Part shown: positions 8,724-18,132 of the stretch, piece after piece
Position numbering within the stretch: the first letter of the stretch is position 1
Layout: each line of letters starts with the position of its first letter
Assembly: GCF_000168975.1 (NCBI RefSeq)
Contig: NZ_AAUW01000002.1
Coordinates: forward strand, 124,001-188,000
Source of the DNA: Roseibium aggregatum IAM 12614
Lineage (GTDB): Bacteria; Pseudomonadota; Alphaproteobacteria; Rhizobiales; Stappiaceae
Direction: 5' to 3'
DNA length: 64,000 nucleotides
Program-made: the position numbers and the translations under genes
The notes under the pieces: model-generated
The model's input: the letters and a program-made list of their open reading frames with translations, nothing else
Told to the model about the DNA's origin: nothing
Databases searched by the model: none

Positions 8724-9688
8724 GACACCGCCTTTTCCGCGGCAGGAAACCCGCTTGTTTCCTTGTATTTGATCGGGTGCACGACGGGCTCCTTCACCTT
8801 GAACAGGTAATGTCTGGCCAACTGGAAATAGCTGGCAAAGACATAGCCGCCGTTCCGCTCGTGCCATTGCGTTCGGGCAGCGCGGTAGAGCTGCGGCAGG
8901 CGATACCAGGGCGCGCGCGGATTGGCGTGATGAACGACATGGAGATTATTGTTCAAAAACAGAAGCGAGAACACCGGGCAAAACTCGACGATGATGGATC
9001 GCGCTTCCGCCTGTTCATGCGCGCGGTGTTCCGCATAGGTGCGCAGCATCAAAAGGCTCATCCCCGGATAGGCGACACCGAGGACGTAAAGCCAGAGCGG
9101 CATGTCGCCAACCAGAGTGACATAGAGAACTACCGGCACCAGACCCGCGGCATGATGCGCCCAGGCCCGCATGACCGCCTTGTCCCCGGCCAGCATCATC
9201 CGGATTTCAGCCCCGACGAAGCCGGCCACGGAAACCACCGGGCCAATCAGCAGCCTGCCGATCAGCGTGTTGTTGATCGTCAGCACCAGTTGGATCGGAC
9301 GCGGCAGCTTCTGCCAATCCGCCCAGGCCAGATAGAAGCTTTCCGGATCGTCATAGGGGTCCGTCAGGCGGTCGTTGTTGTGATGGCGCAAGTGGAGTGA
9401 CTTGAAGCGGCGATAAGGCACGCACAGGCCGAACGAGCAGTAGACAAGGGCTTCGTTGAGTGCGGGACTGCGTGTCGGGTGGCCGTGCAGAACTTCATGT
9501 TGCAGCGAGGATTGCAGTGTCACCAGGATCGCCGCCAACGGGCAAACCACCAAAGGGCCAAGCTCGGAATAGAGCCCAATCACCAAAATCCATGCCGACG
9601 AGGTGGCCAGAATAAGGGCCAGTGTCGGCCACTCGCAGAATGTCGCTCGCGGCAAGGAGGTCTCCAAATGTTTGAAAAATCGGCGCAA
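8720..9688 (-). CDS. Fatty acid desaturase-type membrane di-iron enzyme
   Basis: A 322-residue integral membrane protein. The three histidine boxes of the desaturase/hydroxylase superfamily are present: HEVLHGH (about residues 89-95), HLRHH (about 123-127) and HVVHH (about 252-256). They ligate two irons and are arranged around hydrophobic segments in the expected order. Substrate could be acyl lipid or a carotenoid-like molecule; the sequence does not decide. It is the first gene of a two-gene unit with the PhnD-like gene, whose start overlaps its stop. Confidence 0.85.
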   Translation of the reverse strand: MRRFFKHLETSLPRATFCEWPTLALILATSSAWILVIGLYSELGPLVVCPLAAILVTLQSSLQHEVLHGHPTRSPALNEALVYCSFGLCVPYRRFKSLHLRHHNNDRLTDPYDDPESFYLAWADWQKLPRPIQLVLTINNTLIGRLLIGPVVSVAGFVGAEIRMMLAGDKAVMRAWAHHAAGLVPVVLYVTLVGDMPLWLYVLGVAYPGMSLLMLRTYAEHRAHEQAEARSIIVEFCPVFSLLFLNNNLHVVHHANPRAPWYRLPQLYRAARTQWHERNGGYVFASYFQLARHYLFKVKEPVVHPIKYKETSGFPAAEKAVS

Positions 9689-9940
9689 ACCGAAGGGAAC
9701 TGGCTCAACTATGCGCGCAGGCCATCTTCAGAACAATTTGAGACTTGAGAACAAATTCTGCGTTATTTCGCAAATTCATCATCATGGTAATATTTTTAAA
9801 CATCTGATGATTTTTATTCGCAATTGTAGTCTTTTTGAAAAGGCAGATGGCCGGATCGGAACATCAAGTGGCGGTTTTGCCGCTGGACAAAAAAGAGGCT
9901 GTCCCCTGTTGTTGGCCAAATGCCGGAAGGAAGGACAGCC

Positions 9941-11263
9941 ATGCCAACATCGCACGAAACGCCGCTCCGTTACGACGTCATTATCATTGGCGCCGGCATC
10001 ATCGGTTGCGCAATCGCACTGTCTCTTACCCGCAAGGGCTACAAGACGCTGAATGTCGACGCCTTGCCGGCTGCAGGCTATGGCTCCACCTCCAGTTCGG
10101 CTGCGGTGATCCGAACCTATTATTCCACCCGCGACGGCACGGCCATGGCGCTGGAGGGCTATCACGACTGGAAGAACTGGCAGGCCTATCTGGACACGGA
10201 AGAAACGGACGGTCTGGCCCGTTTCATCGAAACCGGAACCCTGGTGATGAAAACGGCGTCCGACAATTATCAGAAGCATGTTCTGGAACATGCAGACGCT
10301 CTTGGCATTCCCTATGAACACTGGTCGGCCGACCGCATCACACGGGAACTCCCGGGCTACAATCTCGACTGCTTCGCGCCGGCCAAGACCATGGACGACG
10401 ACGACTTCGGCATGCCGACCGGCGGCGCGCTTCAGGGCGGTGTCTTTTTTCCGGCGGGTGGATACGTCGACGATCCACAGATAGCCGCGCGCAATCTCAA
10501 GGACGCCGCTGCAAAGCTTGGGGCCGAGTTCCGCTTCAAGACCAAGGTCGTCAAGATCCCGGTGGAGAACGACCGTGTCACCGGAGTGGTCTGCGAAAGC
10601 GGCGAACACATTGCCGCAGGGATCGTCATCAATGTGGCCGGTCCGCATTCCGGCAAGGTGAACGGCCTTCTGGAAGGGGAGACAGGGCTGAAGATCGGCC
10701 ACCGTCCACTGCGGCAGGAGGTGGTCCAGATCGCGCCCCCGGAAAGTCTCAACTACTCCCGCGAAGGCCTGGTCGTTTCCGACAACGACATCTCGGTCTA
10801 CGTCAAACCAGGCGGTGGCGGCCAGTTGATGATCGGCAGCCAGAACCCGGCCTGTGATCCGCATCTCGAAGAAGACCCCGACGATTTCGCCATGGACCTG
10901 ACAGACCGCGGCCTCACCTATGCCTACCGCTACTCCCAGCGTGTGCCTGAACTGGGCGTCTCCCAGCACCCGGTGGGTGTGGCAGCGCTTTATGACGCCA
11001 CGGACGACTGGCTGCCGATCTATGACCGCACCAATGTCGACGGCTATTACCTGGCCATCGGCACCAGTGGAAACCAGTTCAAGAACGCAACGGTCGCCGG
11101 ACGCCTGATGACGGACCTGATCGGTTACTGCGAGGCCGGCAACGACCATGATGCCGACCCGCTGCAATTCAAGCTGCAGCATGTTGCCCACACGCTCAAC
11201 ACGGCGACATTCTCGCGCAAGCGCGAGCTGACGAAGGAAAGTTCATTCTCGGTCCTGGGGTAG
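9941..11263 (+). CDS. FAD-dependent amine oxidoreductase (DAO/SoxB family)
   Basis: A 440-residue flavoprotein. The N-terminal FAD-binding motif is YDVIIIGAGIIGCAIALSLTR (the full stretch is residues 11-31), and the DAO domain continues to about residue 400, ending in GYYLAIGTSGNQFKNATVAG. The ATG at 9941 is chosen because GGAAGGA lies about 7 bases upstream; an in-frame ATG at 9920 lacks this. The family includes sarcosine oxidase beta subunits, glycine oxidases and DadA. Neither alpha, gamma nor delta sarcosine oxidase subunits adjoin it, so it is probably a stand-alone amine or N-methyl amino acid oxidase/dehydrogenase. It is the second of three such enzymes in the first 20 kb. Confidence 0.85.
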   Translation: MPTSHETPLRYDVIIIGAGIIGCAIALSLTRKGYKTLNVDALPAAGYGSTSSSAAVIRTYYSTRDGTAMALEGYHDWKNWQAYLDTEETDGLARFIETGTLVMKTASDNYQKHVLEHADALGIPYEHWSADRITRELPGYNLDCFAPAKTMDDDDFGMPTGGALQGGVFFPAGGYVDDPQIAARNLKDAAAKLGAEFRFKTKVVKIPVENDRVTGVVCESGEHIAAGIVINVAGPHSGKVNGLLEGETGLKIGHRPLRQEVVQIAPPESLNYSREGLVVSDNDISVYVKPGGGGQLMIGSQNPACDPHLEEDPDDFAMDLTDRGLTYAYRYSQRVPELGVSQHPVGVAALYDATDDWLPIYDRTNVDGYYLAIGTSGNQFKNATVAGRLMTDLIGYCEAGNDHDADPLQFKLQHVAHTLNTATFSRKRELTKESSFSVLG

Positions 11264-11821
11264 CTCCGGCTTGTATGCACGGCACTTCTGGCAGCGCCCC
11301 CTCCCCCGCCCCCTCCTGAGGAGCCGCCTTGGCGGCGTCTTGCAGGATAGCCCGCCGGCGCTGAGAATGCCGCCCATGCTTCGAGACAGGCCTGGCGGCC
11401 TTCCTCAGCATGAGGGTTGAGGTTTGGTGCTGGTTCGGTTTTGGGAGTGAAGCAGCATCGTTCAGTTGGAGCAAAGACGCCGGGACTTTGCCCCCGACCC
11501 AAGGAAGCTTGCCCCAACCATCCACCTCATTCTGAGGAGGACCTTCAGGTCCGTCTCGAAGAATGGGCGACACGCGAAGCACCAATTGGCCATCCTTTCA
11601 GATGCTCATTTTCATACACTCCTCAGGATAAGGCAGAGGTTCAGACCCGGGTCGACAACAGGCCGGGAGCTGAAGAGGGCTCCGGCAGGCCAGCATTTGA
11701 CGACCTTGCCGTTCAGCAACCACAAGCAAAACTCCCAAGAGCCAGAGCTTCCGATTTCCGCCGTGGTCGAATCGCCCGTTTCGGGGTAAGCAACCGGGTC
11801 TGATCCTGAAGGAGCATTTCC
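11264..11821. repeat. Intergenic stretch carrying a cluster of family B palindromes
   Basis: No credible gene is seen in these 558 bases. Three family B elements follow one another: 11373-11415 (arms CATGCT/AGCATG around TTCGAGACAGG), 11525-11567 in the opposite orientation (CATTCT/AGAATG with GTCTCGAAG) and a decayed copy about 11591-11631 (CATCCT/AGGATA with CTCCTC). A GC-rich tract with CCTCCTGAGGAGCC precedes them at about 11298-11345. The right end supplies the leader and ribosome binding site of the helicase gene. Confidence 0.65.
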
Positions 11822-12943
11822 GTGGCCTGGTCCCCGCAACAAGACGAAGCCCTGAAAGAAGCCGCTGCCTGGCTGAAGCGTGGCGACCGGCAGGTGTTCC
11901 GCCTGTTTGGCTTTGCCGGCACGGGCAAGACCACACTGGCCCGGCATCTGGCGGAAGGCATCGACGGCGATGTCTGTTTCGGTGCCTTCACCGGCAAGGC
12001 AGCGCATGTGCTGCGCCAGAAAGGCTGCGAGGATGCAGGCACGATCCATTCGCTGATCTATCGTCCGCGCTCGGCCAAGGAAGAAGAAGATCTCGACGAC
12101 GATGAGGACGACAACGGCCCGCAGTTCGCCATCAAGCGGGACAGCCAGGCCGCGACGGCCAGCCTGATCGTCATCGACGAATGCTCCATGGTGGACGAAG
12201 ACCTGGGCAAGGACCTCCTGTCCTTCGGCACGCCCGTTCTGGTACTTGGCGACCCGGCGCAGTTGCCTCCGGTCAAGGGGGGCGGCTTTTTCACCGAAGC
12301 AGAGCCTGACGTGATGCTGACCGAGGTTCACCGGCAGGCGCAGGACAATCCGATCGTGCGCATGTCGATGACCATTCGCGATGGCGGCCAGCTCGACTAC
12401 GGCACGTTTGGCGAAAGCCGGGTGATCCATCGGCGCGACATCGACAAGGACCAGATCCTTGCCGCCGATCAGGTGCTGGTCGGAACCAACAAGACACGCA
12501 GGCTTTACAATGCCCGCATTCGCGAGCTGAAGGATTTCTCGACACCGATGCCTGCTGTCGGCGACAAGCTGGTGTGCCTCAGGAACGACAAGACCAAAGG
12601 GCTCCTGAACGGCGGCCTGTGGACGGTGAAACGCCTGCGTCCACCGCGCGGCAACACATTGCGCTTCGACGTCGTGTCCGAAGACGAGCTATCGAGAAAC
12701 GCCGTCAAGGTGAAGGTATTGCCGGCGATGTTCGAAGATGGTGCGGAAAGCATTCCCTACGCCATCCGGCGCAAGGCGGACGAATTCGACTACGGCTACG
12801 CCCTGACCGTGCACAAGGCTCAGGGCTCGCAGTGGGACAATGTGGTGCTCTTCGATGAAAGCTGGGCGTTCCGCGAACACAAGAGCCGCTGGCTCTACAC
12901 CGCGGTCACCCGTGCTGCCGAACAGATCACTGTCGTAAGATAG
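11822..12943 (+). CDS. RecD-like superfamily 1 DNA helicase
   Basis: A 373-residue ATPase with a GTG start and AAGGAG 8 bases upstream. Motif I is LFGFAGTGKTTLARHL (about residues 25-40), motif II VIDECSMVDED (about 118-128), motif III GDPAQLPPVKGGGFF. The C-terminal UvrD-type domain has the motif V-like YALTVHKAQGSQWDNVVLF and motif VI-like WLYTAVTRA. It is shorter than RecD or TraI and belongs to the group of small RecD-like helicases. Its last 17 bases overlap the 3' end of the convergent TetR gene. A repair or recombination role is inferred from the family. Confidence 0.88.
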   Translation: MAWSPQQDEALKEAAAWLKRGDRQVFRLFGFAGTGKTTLARHLAEGIDGDVCFGAFTGKAAHVLRQKGCEDAGTIHSLIYRPRSAKEEEDLDDDEDDNGPQFAIKRDSQAATASLIVIDECSMVDEDLGKDLLSFGTPVLVLGDPAQLPPVKGGGFFTEAEPDVMLTEVHRQAQDNPIVRMSMTIRDGGQLDYGTFGESRVIHRRDIDKDQILAADQVLVGTNKTRRLYNARIRELKDFSTPMPAVGDKLVCLRNDKTKGLLNGGLWTVKRLRPPRGNTLRFDVVSEDELSRNAVKVKVLPAMFEDGAESIPYAIRRKADEFDYGYALTVHKAQGSQWDNVVLFDESWAFREHKSRWLYTAVTRAAEQITVVR

Positions 12944-13577
12944 GCGCGTTCGCCGGGACGCCGGAATACTCCTGCACGCCGTCGTTTCCCGGAAGAGCCT
13001 GAAGACCTGTTTCGACAAAGGTCTTCAGATCGTTTTCGGTGCTGCCGCTGCGCCCGAGCAGGGCAATTGCTGAAAACTGTCCGTCGATGAAGGTCGCCGT
13101 GCGGTCGATATCCGTGTCTTCGGGTATCTCGCCGGCTGCAACCGCCTTCAGGAGACGGTCCCTGATGGCCTTGAACCGGGCCGCCCGCAAGTTCAGGACA
13201 ACCTCCTGATGCCGCTGCGCGCCGTAGGTGCAATCGACAAGGGCATTGACCAGGAAACATCCTGCAGGCGTTTCCTTGTCCAGCGTCAGGTCCGCGACCG
13301 CGCCCAGGAAATCCCGAAAGTCTTCAACCACGTGCTTTTCGGCCCGTTTCAATTTGTCGAAAACCGGCCCGCCATAGGTCTCGAAATAATGCATCAGCGC
13401 TTTTTCAAACAGCGCTTCCTTATCGCCGAATGCAGCGTAAAGGCCCGGTTTCGCCATGCCCGACGCTTCGGCGAGGTCGGTCATCGAGGTTCCGGTATAG
13501 CCGTTTTGCCAAAAAGCGATCATCACGGAATGAAGAGCGTCTTTGGTATTTACTTTTCTTGGCCGTCCGCGTGCCAT
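12927..13577 (-). CDS. TetR/AcrR family transcriptional regulator
   Basis: A 216-residue repressor-type protein. The N-terminal helix-turn-helix is MARGRPRKVNTKDALHSVMI followed by GYTGTSMTDLAEASGMAKPGLYAAFGDKEALF (whole domain residues 1-57). The rest is a helical ligand-binding and dimerisation domain with Cys at CFLVNALVDC. GAGGAG precedes the ATG. No target gene adjoins it on the same strand; a palindromic candidate operator lies just upstream, so it may be autoregulated. The effector is unknown. Confidence 0.88.
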   Translation of the reverse strand: MARGRPRKVNTKDALHSVMIAFWQNGYTGTSMTDLAEASGMAKPGLYAAFGDKEALFEKALMHYFETYGGPVFDKLKRAEKHVVEDFRDFLGAVADLTLDKETPAGCFLVNALVDCTYGAQRHQEVVLNLRAARFKAIRDRLLKAVAAGEIPEDTDIDRTATFIDGQFSAIALLGRSGSTENDLKTFVETGLQALPGNDGVQEYSGVPANAPILRQ

Positions 13578-13983
13578 CGGTCTGCACTCCTCATAACAAA
13601 CCGTGTTATCTGGTTATAAAAGCTCGAGAAACCCGAACTCCGGCAGGTCATGCATTTTTGTAAAAACATGCACACTGCCAACCAACCACGATATCGTGTT
13701 CAAAGAATACCTGCTCGTTTCGTACGTAGAATACGCAATTTATTGCAATCCGTACAGCAACCACCCCAAACTCAACCTAAGAGTGTATCTCAAATCCTTC
13801 TCTTTTCAATACCTGCCCTGAAGCCGGGAAATCCCGGGGCGCGAGAAGGGTTGATCCGGCGCTTGCGGAATGGCGCGATGCGGGCATTTGACAGTGGACG
13901 GAGCCCTCTTGTCCCTTTTCCGCCCGATTGTGGGGGCTTATCGTCTGCGGCTCAGTTTTTTCGACGGAAAGTACCTTTCGCAA
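13578..13983. other. Intergenic region between the TetR gene and tex
   Basis: About 400 bases, noticeably richer in A and T than the flanks between 13600 and 13800. It carries the candidate TetR operator at its left end and must hold the tex promoter. Short open frames exist, but none has convincing composition or a ribosome binding site. Confidence 0.5.
13593..13617. promoter_or_regulatory. Candidate TetR operator upstream of the TetR-family gene
   Basis: The inverted repeat ATAAC-N7-GTTAT (13593-13609) is followed by another GTTAT at 13613-13617, 16-40 bases upstream of the regulator start. Position and symmetry fit autoregulation; there is no direct evidence. Confidence 0.4.
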
Positions 13984-16449
13984 ATGGCAAGCGTAACGAT
14001 GACCGACCCGGCCGCCTCCCCTTCCAAGGGGGCCCACAGCGCCCAGACTGCCCTGCGCATCGCTCAGAGGATCGCGGATGAAATCGGCTGCAAGGCCGGC
14101 CAGGTGAATGCGGCCGTCCAGATGCTGGACGAAGGCTCCACGGTGCCTTTCATCGCCCGCTACCGGAAGGAAGCCACCGGCGGTCTCGACGACACCCAGC
14201 TTCGCAAGCTGGAAGAGCGGCTGATCTATCTGCGCGACATGGAAGACCGCCGCGTTGCCATCACCAAATCCATCGAGGAGCAGGGCAAGCTCACCGACGA
14301 TCTGGCCGCCAGCATCCAGGCGGCCGATACCAAGTCCCAGCTTGAGGACATCTATCTGCCGTTCAAGAAAAAGCGCCGCACCAAGGCGCAGATTGCCCGC
14401 GAAGCCGGTCTGGAACCGCTGGCGGACGCTCTTATGGACGATCCGTCCCGGGATCCCGAAGCCGAAGCGGCTGCCTACGTCGATGAAGGCAAGGGCGTTG
14501 CCGACACCAAGGCAGCGCTGGACGGCGCACGCCAGATCCTGATGGAGCGCTTTGCCGAAAACGCCGACCTGGTCGGCCGCTTGCGCCGCTATGTCGAGGA
14601 ACGCGGTGTCGTTCAATCGAAGCTCATCGACGGCATGGCCGAAAAGGGCGCGAAATTCGCCGACTATTTCGACTACTCCGAACAATGGTCCAAGATCCCC
14701 AGCCACCGCGCTCTCGCGCTGTTCCGCGGCCGCAACGAAGGCATCCTGTCCGTCGACCTGACGGTCGATGCGGACGACGTCTCTCCGGTGCTGCCCGCCG
14801 TGAAGATGGTTGCCGACACCTATGGCATCGCCGACCGGGGCCGGGCTGCCGACAAGTGGCTGATGGAAGCGGCGCGCTTTGCCTGGAAGGTGAAGCTCGC
14901 CCTGCACCTGGAACTCGACCTGATGGGTGTTCTGCGCGACAAGGCGGAAGAAGAAGCCATTCAGGTTTTCGCCCGCAACCTCAAGGATCTGCTGCTGGCA
15001 GCCCCCGCCGGTTCCAGAACGACGCTCGGTCTCGATCCGGGCATCCGGACCGGTGTGAAGGTTGCCGTCGTCGATGCGACGGGCAAGCTGGTCGACACCG
15101 CCACCATCTATCCGTTCCAGCCACGCAATGATGTTTCCGGGTCCCGCGCCGCCCTGCTTGCCCTGATCGCGAAACACAAGGTCGGTCTGATCGCCATCGG
15201 CAACGGCACCGCCAGCCGGGAAACCGACAAGCTGGCGGGCGATGTTCTTGCGGACATCCCGGCCGCCCAGCGCCCGGTCAAGGTGATCGTCAACGAGGCT
15301 GGCGCCTCGGTCTATTCGGCCTCGGAACTGGCGGCGAAGGAAATGCCGGATGTCGACGTTTCGCTGCGCGGTGCAGCCTCCATCGCCCGCCGTCTGCAGG
15401 ACCCGCTTGCCGAACTGGTGAAGATCGAACCGAAATCCATCGGCGTCGGTCAGTATCAGCACGACGTCAACCAGACAAAGCTGGCCCGTGCGCTGGATGC
15501 GGTTGTCGAAGATGCGGTAAATGCCGTCGGCGTTGACCTCAACACCGCCTCGCCTGCGCTGCTGTCGCGCATTTCCGGCCTGTCGGACAGTCTGGCAAAG
15601 GCCGTGGTCGAACACCGCGAATCCATCGGCCGCTTCGACAGCCGGACTCAGCTCAAGGACGTGCCGCGCCTTGGCGCAAAGGCCTTTGAGCTTTGCGCCG
15701 GTTTCCTGCGCATCAACGAAGGCAAGGAGCCGCTGGACGCCTCCTCCGTCCACCCGGAAGCCTATCCGCTGGCCAAACGGATCGTGAAGGCCTGCGGCCG
15801 CGACGTGCGCCAGATCATGGGCGACGCCTCGCTTCTGAAGGGCCTGGAACCGTCCGAATTTACCGACGAGAAATTCGGTCTGCCGACCGTCAAGGACATC
15901 CTGTCGGAACTGGAAAAGCCTGGCCGCGACCCGCGTCCCGAATTCAAGACCGCCACCCTTCAGGACGGTGTTGAGGAAATTTCCGACCTGAAACCCGGCA
16001 TGAAGCTGGAAGGCACGGTGACCAACGTCACCAACTTCGGTGCCTTCGTCGATGTCGGCGTCCACCAGGACGGGCTGGTGCATGTCTCCCAGTTGGCCGA
16101 CCGTTTCGTCGATGATCCCCACAAGGTCGTCAAGGCCGGCGATATCGTCAAGGTGACGATCCTGGAAGTGGATGTTCCACGCAAGCGCATCTCCATGACC
16201 ATGAAGTCCCAGGCCGACTATCAGGGCCAGCGCGAGCGCGGCGGTCAGGACAGGAGTGGACAGGACAGGGGCAGTCAGAACCGGAACGGACCAGGCGGCA
16301 GAGGACCCGGCGGCAGAGGACCTGCTGGCAAAGGACCTGGTGGTGGCAACGGCCCGCGCGGCGGCGGAGCGCCAAAATCCTCCGGCGGCGACAGCGGCAA
16401 CAACGCACTGGCCGCGGCCCTTGCCGCTGCCATGAACAAGAAGAAATAG
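13984..16449 (+). CDS. tex: Tex-family transcription accessory / RNA-binding protein
   Basis: 821 residues from the ATG at 13984; an in-frame ATG at 13870 would add 38 non-conserved residues. Domains follow the Tex order: helical N-terminal region ([17 protein letters not shown]), YqgF/RNase-H-like core ([18 protein letters not shown], about residues 343-360), helix-hairpin-helix pair ([19 protein letters not shown]), and an S1 RNA-binding domain ([19 protein letters not shown]). The last roughly 75 residues form a Gly/Arg/Gln-rich low-complexity tail, longer than in the classical protein. Tex binds nucleic acids and associates with transcription and ribosomal complexes. It is followed by a strong hairpin. 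Confidence 0.93.
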   Translation: MASVTMTDPAASPSKGAHSAQTALRIAQRIADEIGCKAGQVNAAVQMLDEGSTVPFIARYRKEATGGLDDTQLRKLEERLIYLRDMEDRRVAITKSIEEQGKLTDDLAASIQAADTKSQLEDIYLPFKKKRRTKAQIAREAGLEPLADALMDDPSRDPEAEAAAYVDEGKGVADTKAALDGARQILMERFAENADLVGRLRRYVEERGVVQSKLIDGMAEKGAKFADYFDYSEQWSKIPSHRALALFRGRNEGILSVDLTVDADDVSPVLPAVKMVADTYGIADRGRAADKWLMEAARFAWKVKLALHLELDLMGVLRDKAEEEAIQVFARNLKDLLLAAPAGSRTTLGLDPGIRTGVKVAVVDATGKLVDTATIYPFQPRNDVSGSRAALLALIAKHKVGLIAIGNGTASRETDKLAGDVLADIPAAQRPVKVIVNEAGASVYSASELAAKEMPDVDVSLRGAASIARRLQDPLAELVKIEPKSIGVGQYQHDVNQTKLARALDAVVEDAVNAVGVDLNTASPALLSRISGLSDSLAKAVVEHRESIGRFDSRTQLKDVPRLGAKAFELCAGFLRINEGKEPLDASSVHPEAYPLAKRIVKACGRDVRQIMGDASLLKGLEPSEFTDEKFGLPTVKDILSELEKPGRDPRPEFKTATLQDGVEEISDLKPGMKLEGTVTNVTNFGAFVDVGVHQDGLVHVSQLADRFVDDPHKVVKAGDIVKVTILEVDVPRKRISMTMKSQADYQGQRERGGQDRSGQDRGSQNRNGPGGRGPGGRGPAGKGPGGGNGPRGGGAPKSSGGDSGNNALAAALAAAMNKKK

Positions 16450-16453
16450 TCGC

Positions 16454-16489
16454 CTGATCCAGCGGTGATTACCCGCGCCGCTGGATCAG
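16454..16489 (+). terminator. Hairpin downstream of tex
   Basis: Perfect 12-base arms CTGATCCAGCGG and CCGCTGGATCAG with a 12-base loop, 5 bases after the tex stop. The T-run that follows is poor, so it may work as a 3' stabilising stem rather than a classic intrinsic terminator. Confidence 0.65.
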
Positions 16490-16707
16490 TCCGCTACTGG
16501 TTTTCAGAACAGCTATCGGCCTCCGAAGGCGTCTGGAGAAGGAGTTCCCGCCCCTTTCTGTGACCGTGACCGAATGCCGGAGATCCCGCTCTCAGGCCAA
16601 TATGACGCGTTCCCTGCCCCAGGCTTCACCTGGTCAATTTTGCCCCTCTGGCATTACCGGGAAACTGCATTACTCTGTTCGGCAGGAACTCCGTCGAGGA
16701 ACGGATA

Positions 16708-17394
16708 ATGCCGGAGAAGGATCAAGAGCAACACTGGCCCAAGCAGGACATGGAGTCCGGCACGCTCACCGCGCTTGCTCACCTTTACCGCGCTGAGGTG
16801 TTTCGCAGCACCCATTGGCGCACTCGCCTCGACAACACCACCAACTGGGCTGTCGTTACCACCGGCATCGCCCTGTCGGCGACATTTTCCAACAAGGATG
16901 CCTCGCCCCTGCCCATGGTGCTGGTCGGATTGCTGGTGACGGTTTTTCTGATCTTCGAAGCCCGGCGCTACCGCTACTACAACATGTTCCGGGCCCGCGC
17001 CCGGCTGATAGAGACGGATTTTTACGCCCCCATCCTTGCCGGACGAAAGGTTCCCATGCAGGGGAGCTGGGCAACCATGCTCGCCGACGATTATGAGATG
17101 CCGCATTATCACATCTCCCTCGTCAGAGCGGCAGGACGGCGGCTGCGCAGCAACTATTCCTGGATCCTGGCGATCCAGGCAGTCGCCTACTACGGCAAGC
17201 TGGCGATTCATCCCGTTCCGCTGACCAGCCTTGCCGATGTGTTTCACCGGGCTGCCATCGGCCCGATCCCCGGATGGACCGTCATCCTTGCCGGACTTGT
17301 GTTTCACACAAGCTGGGTGGTGTTTGCCATGGTGACCTTGCGGTTGGACAAGCTCTACCGGGAAAAACGCCAATCGCCGATGCAGGCGATCTGA
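16708..17394 (+). CDS. DUF2270 family membrane protein
   Basis: A 228-residue protein with AGGA upstream of the ATG. After a soluble, charged start (LTALAHLYRAEVFRSTHWRT, about residues 20-39) come paired hydrophobic segments at about 45-85 (WAVVTTGIALSATF and MVLVGLLVTVFLIF) and a C-terminal one at about 190-212. A conserved-looking RRYRYYNMFRARARLIETDF lies between. This pattern matches DUF2270, predicted inner-membrane proteins without known function. It is monocistronic as far as visible; a GC hairpin (GGGCACC/GGTGCCC, 17499-17516) lies about 100 bases downstream. Confidence 0.75.
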   Translation: MPEKDQEQHWPKQDMESGTLTALAHLYRAEVFRSTHWRTRLDNTTNWAVVTTGIALSATFSNKDASPLPMVLVGLLVTVFLIFEARRYRYYNMFRARARLIETDFYAPILAGRKVPMQGSWATMLADDYEMPHYHISLVRAAGRRLRSNYSWILAIQAVAYYGKLAIHPVPLTSLADVFHRAAIGPIPGWTVILAGLVFHTSWVVFAMVTLRLDKLYREKRQSPMQAI

Positions 17395-17619
17395 GCCGGA
17401 ACAGGTCAGCTTCAACGGTGCGCCGCCCTTTTCCTTCGTTTGCGAGCTGTGGTATGGGGAAATCAGTCCACTTCGGAGATTTTATGTCCTGACCTTCCGG
17501 GCACCCGCCGGTGCCCATCCACAAATCGCCCCCGGCCCTTCCGGGCTGCATTTGCCGAACATCATCAGAGACAATACCCGGTCATGACTCCATGATCGGA
17601 CCAGGACAATGTTATCCAA

Positions 17620-18045
17620 ATGATCAGACCCTATGTCAGCCAGGACGCTGAACGGATTATCCATATCTGGCGCAAGGCCAGCGAATACGCGCATCCGTTT
17701 CTGAGCGACGACTTTCACGATACGGCAGCTACCCTCATCCGCGACATTTATCTGCCGCAGGCGGAAACCCATGTCATGGAGATCGACGGCATTGCCGTTG
17801 GCTTCATTTCACTGCTGGACACCTACATAGGCGGCTTGTTTCTCGACCCGCGCTTCCACGGACAGGGCCTCGGAAGGGCCCTTGTGGAACATGCGGTGAA
17901 ACGAAAGGGGCCGCTCACCGTTGAAGTCTTCAAGGAAAACACGAGCGCCCGGCGCTTTTATGCCGCCTGCGGCTTTGAGCAGACCGGAGAATACTTTCAC
18001 GAGATGGCGCAGCATATCAGCGTCAAGATGGCCCTGAAGCCCTAA
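17620..18045 (+). CDS. GNAT family N-acetyltransferase (YjaB-like)
   Basis: A 141-residue single-domain acetyltransferase. The acetyl-CoA-binding motif is IGGLFLDPRFHGQGLGRALV (about residues 69-88), with the Q/RxxGxG/A core as HGQGLGRA. The later NTSARRFYAACGFEQTGE is the typical beta6-alpha4 motif. It is similar in length and layout to E. coli YjaB. The acceptor substrate is unknown. The ribosome binding site is weak (AGGA too far upstream). Neighbours give no functional hint. Confidence 0.85.
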   Translation: MIRPYVSQDAERIIHIWRKASEYAHPFLSDDFHDTAATLIRDIYLPQAETHVMEIDGIAVGFISLLDTYIGGLFLDPRFHGQGLGRALVEHAVKRKGPLTVEVFKENTSARRFYAACGFEQTGEYFHEMAQHISVKMALKP

Positions 18046-18132
18046 GGATCTGAAGATCTGAGGCTCTGACACGACAGCGGCGGCCCCCGGGCCGCCGCAA
18101 CTGTTCGTCAAAAAGCAAATGCTGCCCTTGGC

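Noticed and set aside
13603..13821. 72-codon open frame in the AT-rich gap before tex
   Set aside because: No ribosome binding site, composition unlike the neighbours, no homology that I recognise.
13777..16122. Very long open frame (781 codons) on the minus strand opposite tex
   Set aside because: It mirrors the codon structure of tex, has no domain pattern, and its translation is low-complexity shadow protein. High GC makes such antisense frames common here.
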